Below are positions 5,101 to 6,705 of a DNA stretch of 6,705 bases, in pieces; the first letter of the stretch is position 1, and each line of letters begins with the position of its first letter. Origin of the DNA: Pseudomonadota bacterium (GTDB lineage Bacteria; Pseudomonadota; Alphaproteobacteria; Acetobacterales; Acetobacteraceae). The translations under genes and the position numbers were made by a program. The stretch spans positions 1 to 6,705 of the forward strand of contig JAKCCP010000124.1 in NCBI GenBank assembly GCA_021841985.1, read 5' to 3'. The notes under the pieces are model-generated. The model did no database searches. It saw only the letters and a program-made list of their open reading frames with translations, and had not been told where the DNA came from.

Positions 5101-6525
5101 TTGGGCCAGATGATCCGCAACCTGCTCTCCAACGCGGTGAAATACACCGAGCGCGGCAAGCTTCTGCTCGGCTGCCGCCGCCATGGCGGGACGCTGAGCA
5201 TCGAGATCTGGGATACCGGCATCGGCATTCCGGACACCGAACTGAACACGATTTTCGAGGAGTATCACCAGCTCGGCAATCCGGCGCGCGAACGTGGCCG
5301 CGGCCTCGGGCTCGGTCTTGCGATCGTGCGCCGTCTCGGGGTTCTGCTCGGGCATCGGGTGTCGGTGCGCTCGCGCCCGGGGCAGGGGTCGGTGTTCGCG
5401 ATCGAGGTCGCGCTGGCGCCGGAGCCGGAGCCGGAACCGGGCGCGGGGGTGGTGGCGGTCGGGCAGGACGATCCGGAGAACGCGAGCGACGCCTTCCCGC
5501 ATATCGGCGCCATCCTGGTGGTCGAGGACGATCCCGAAGTGAGTGAGCTGCTGACCCTTTTACTCGAGGGCGCCGGGCATCGCGTGGCGCGCACCGCCGA
5601 TGGCGGCGCGGCGCTCGACCTGGTGCGGCGTGGCGGCGTGCGGCCGGACCTGCTCATCGACGATTACAACCTGCCCGGCGGGATGGACGGGCTGCGCCTG
5701 ACGGCGGCGCTCCGCGAGGCGCTGGGCCGGCAGATCCCGGCGATCCTCCTGACCGGCGACATCTCGATCGGCACCATGCGCGACGTCGCGCGCGCGGAGT
5801 GCCTGCTGCTCTACAAGCCGGTGAAGGTGCCGCAATTGATGCGGGCGATCCAGCTCCTGCTGCCGACGGCGCCCGCCGCGCCGGCGCCGCGAGCGACGGT
5901 GGCGCCGGACACGGTGGTCATCTACGTCGTCGACGACGACAAGCACATCTGCAACGAGATCCGCGCGGTGCTGGAAGCGGATGGCCGGGTGGTGGAGGAT
6001 TACGCCTCCGGCGAGGCGTTCCTCGCCGCCTATCGCCCCGACCGCGAGGCCTGCCTGCTGCTGGACGCCTATCTGCCGGGCATGAGCGGGCTCGACGTGC
6101 TGCATCGGCTGCGCGAGACCGCGGCCCCGGTGCCGACGATGGTCATCACCGGCCGCAGCGACGTGGCGATGGCGGTGCAGGCGATGAAGGCGGGGGCACA
6201 GGATTTCATCGAGAAGCCGATCAGCCGCGCCGACCTGCTCGCCGGGATCGCGCGTGCCCTGGAACACGCGCGGGACAGGAGCGCGCGCGTCGCCTGGCGC
6301 GCGGCGGCGGCCACCCGGATCGCCGGGCTGACGGCACGGCAGCGCGAGATCATGGGTCGGGTGCTCGCTGGGCAGCCAAGCAAAAATATCGCCGCCGATT
6401 TGGGCATCAGCCAGCGTACTGTTGAGAACCACCGGGCGGAGATCATGAAGCGAAGCGGCGTCCGCTCCCTGCCGGCGCTGGCCCGACTGGCGGCGGCGGC
6501 AGACGAACCGGCGCCGGAAAGCTGA
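2134..6525 (+). CDS. CheB-CheR-PAS-histidine kinase-REC-REC-LuxR HTH fusion regulator
   Basis: This 1463-residue soluble protein joins chemoreceptor-type methyl chemistry, a kinase and a DNA-binding regulator; no signal peptide or membrane helix is visible. CheB methylesterase spans about 33-205, with the triad Ser41 (GASAGG), His68 (VQHLDP) and Asp160 (SGTGADG). CheR methyltransferase spans about 236-500, with NVTSFFRDP at 302-310, the SAM loop GCSTGEE at 340-346 and SCRNLLIYL at 441-449. A PAS-like, Gly-rich region (about 540-650) follows. A coiled coil (about 661-745) has the SINEEFQSTNEEL-type repeats typical of CheB-CheR fusions, then a PAS domain (about 746-855). HisKA carries His886 in SHDLRQP, and HATPase (about 983-1093) shows N996/N1000, DTGIGIP and GRGLGLGL. 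An APEPEPEPG linker leads to REC1 (about 1124-1240; Asp1177, Thr1207, Lys1228) and REC2 (about 1261-1378; Asp1311, Thr1339, Lys1361). A LuxR/FixJ-type HTH ends it (about 1393-1455, recognition helix near 1426-1437). There is no HPt domain and no receiver before CheB. The gene stands alone, divergent from the sugar transferase. The domains are clear; the signal, methyl substrate and target genes are unknown. Confidence 0.95.
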   Translation: MRNAGSPAADAVRVKPAARARSTPIIEKDRGDFPVVAIGASAGGLDACRRLLHAMPADTGMAFILVQHLDPNHESMLVDLLSGATTMTVAQASEGMPIVPDHLYVIPPGRYLSVAAGALHVSQPEARHGARLPFDHLLTTLAPAYGRCAICVILSGTGADGCLGLRAVKQHGGMVLAQDPAEAGYDGMPRSAIATGLVDHVLPVGEIPPALRARRAALTPGATPETPPPRASAPDRLASVVAFLRGRTEHDFTLYKPGTLQRRIERRMAMVALDPDDIERYLEILRADPRELDLLIKDLLINVTSFFRDPRVFDVLAGQVIPGLIHGRGPAQPIRLWVAGCSTGEETYSLVMLFREAITAAKLNIRLQVFASDVDPDAVAAAREGVYPETIAKDVSPARLSRFFVREEHGYRVSPELRAVVVFTVQDVLADPPFSRLDMISCRNLLIYLLAEAQAKVISLFRFALVERGILLLGSSETIGSMEGKFEVIAKSERIYRHIGHARAGELGAILAAADGTRLLARSGPGQPPSRDAAYAELCRRVVLETYAPAAVLITRGYEQRYALGPIDRYLRVAPGAPTHDLLAMARPGLRTCIRAAVHEATQSGAAAVMAGGRGAAAGGGGRFSIAVHPVQSEGEALLLLCFLDEPKPESPPGGATAPGESQRIAELEQELAATGAELQGAIRNLEISAEDQRIAHEEALSINEEFQSTNEELLTSKEELQSLNEELTALNTQLQETLERQRTTSNDLQNILYSTDVATLFLDRALNIRFFTPATRALFNIIPGDVGRPLRDLTSLAVDRALAADARAVLSGAAAIEREVETDAGTWFIRRVLPYRGEDDAIEGVVLTFTDITERKRTAEISQSARQQAELANVAKSRFLAAASHDLRQPLQSIALVQGLLAQTVQGERARNLVARLDETLGAMAGMLNTLLDINQLEVGAVQPEIVAVPVGEIFEQLKEEFVYHAEARGLALRVVPCGLTVATDARLLGQMIRNLLSNAVKYTERGKLLLGCRRHGGTLSIEIWDTGIGIPDTELNTIFEEYHQLGNPARERGRGLGLGLAIVRRLGVLLGHRVSVRSRPGQGSVFAIEVALAPEPEPEPGAGVVAVGQDDPENASDAFPHIGAILVVEDDPEVSELLTLLLEGAGHRVARTADGGAALDLVRRGGVRPDLLIDDYNLPGGMDGLRLTAALREALGRQIPAILLTGDISIGTMRDVARAECLLLYKPVKVPQLMRAIQLLLPTAPAAPAPRATVAPDTVVIYVVDDDKHICNEIRAVLEADGRVVEDYASGEAFLAAYRPDREACLLLDAYLPGMSGLDVLHRLRETAAPVPTMVITGRSDVAMAVQAMKAGAQDFIEKPISRADLLAGIARALEHARDRSARVAWRAAAATRIAGLTARQREIMGRVLAGQPSKNIAADLGISQRTVENHRAEIMKRSGVRSLPALARLAAAADEPAPES

Positions 6526-6577
6526 ACGCGGCGCTGGCCGCCTGCAACCGCCGCTCTCGAACAAAGAGTTTCCGGGC

Positions 6578-6606
6578 CATGATCGCGTCAGCCTGAAGCG
6601 ATCATG
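6578..6606. terminator. 9-bp perfect inverted repeat after the fusion gene, possible terminator or operator
   Basis: CATGATCGC at 6578-6586 is mirrored exactly by GCGATCATG at 6598-6606 around an 11-base loop. It begins 52 bases after the stop of the large gene. If a convergent gene ends at 6655, it would sit between two 3' ends, where a shared terminator is expected. There is no T-run on either strand, so an operator or another structural role remains possible; TATAAT follows at 6614-6619. Confidence 0.4.
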
Positions 6607-6654
6607 ACATAGGTATAATCCGACCCTGCAACGAGCGGCTCCGGCGCGCCATAC

Positions 6655-6705
6655 TCAAGAGCGAGGCTGGATCACAAACAGTTCCGGCGATCCGTATTGG
6701 AAACC
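6655..6705 (-). CDS. Possible C-terminal end of a convergent gene, cut by the window edge
   Basis: On the minus strand, the frame from the window edge reads GFQYGSPELFVIQPRS and then TGA at 6655-6657. The composition is protein-like, with mixed aromatic, aliphatic and charged residues and no Arg/Ala-rich noise. Its position would make it convergent with the fusion gene, with a hairpin between. Only 16 codons are visible and I recognise no family, so this is a guess based on reading quality and context. Nothing else coding is seen in 6526-6705. Confidence 0.35.
   Translation of the reverse strand, partial: GFQYGSPELFVIQPRS

Noticed and set aside
5419..5440. CCGGAG hexamer repeat as a mobile or regulatory element
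   Set aside because: It encodes the Pro-Glu linker between the kinase and the first receiver, which explains it as a coding low-complexity hinge.

Overview
This is a GC-rich window whose genes strongly prefer G or C at the third codon position. That, together with a PEP-CTERM protein, an exosortase-type sugar transferase and a very large CheB-CheR-histidine kinase fusion, suggests a proteobacterium. An alphaproteobacterium of the Rhodospirillales/Acetobacteraceae kind is my best guess, but the window has no rRNA or other taxonomic marker to prove it.

Layout: (1) bases 1-157 are a leader with two inverted repeats and a Shine-Dalgarno site. (2) 158-799 (+) encodes a secreted 213-residue PEP-CTERM protein. 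(3) 800-951 is a convergent intergenic gap with a very strong hairpin at 839-873. (4) 952-1758 (-) encodes a short sugar-1-phosphate transferase whose C-terminal half resembles the PEP-CTERM-associated type. (5) 1759-2133 is a divergent intergenic region with a consensus -35 box, a 14-bp near-perfect direct repeat, and a 15-bp tandem repeat of nearly five copies that stops just before the next Shine-Dalgarno site. (6) 2134-6525 (+) encodes a 1463-residue protein read as CheB methylesterase, CheR methyltransferase, PAS-like region, coiled coil, PAS, histidine kinase (HisKA and HATPase), two receiver domains and a LuxR/FixJ-type helix-turn-helix. (7) 6526-6705 holds a 9-bp inverted repeat and, on the minus strand at the right edge, what may be the last codons of a convergent gene.

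How the parts may work together: the PEP-CTERM protein and the sugar transferase belong to a known functional association, in which exosortase-anchored surface proteins are made together with exopolysaccharide. No exosortase gene is in the window. The giant protein is the most notable item. It carries every step from methyl-group chemistry through histidine phosphorylation to DNA binding on one soluble chain, with all the catalytic residues I can check in place. It is divergent from the sugar transferase and shares a repeat-rich intergenic region with it, so control of surface polysaccharide genes is a reasonable but untested idea.
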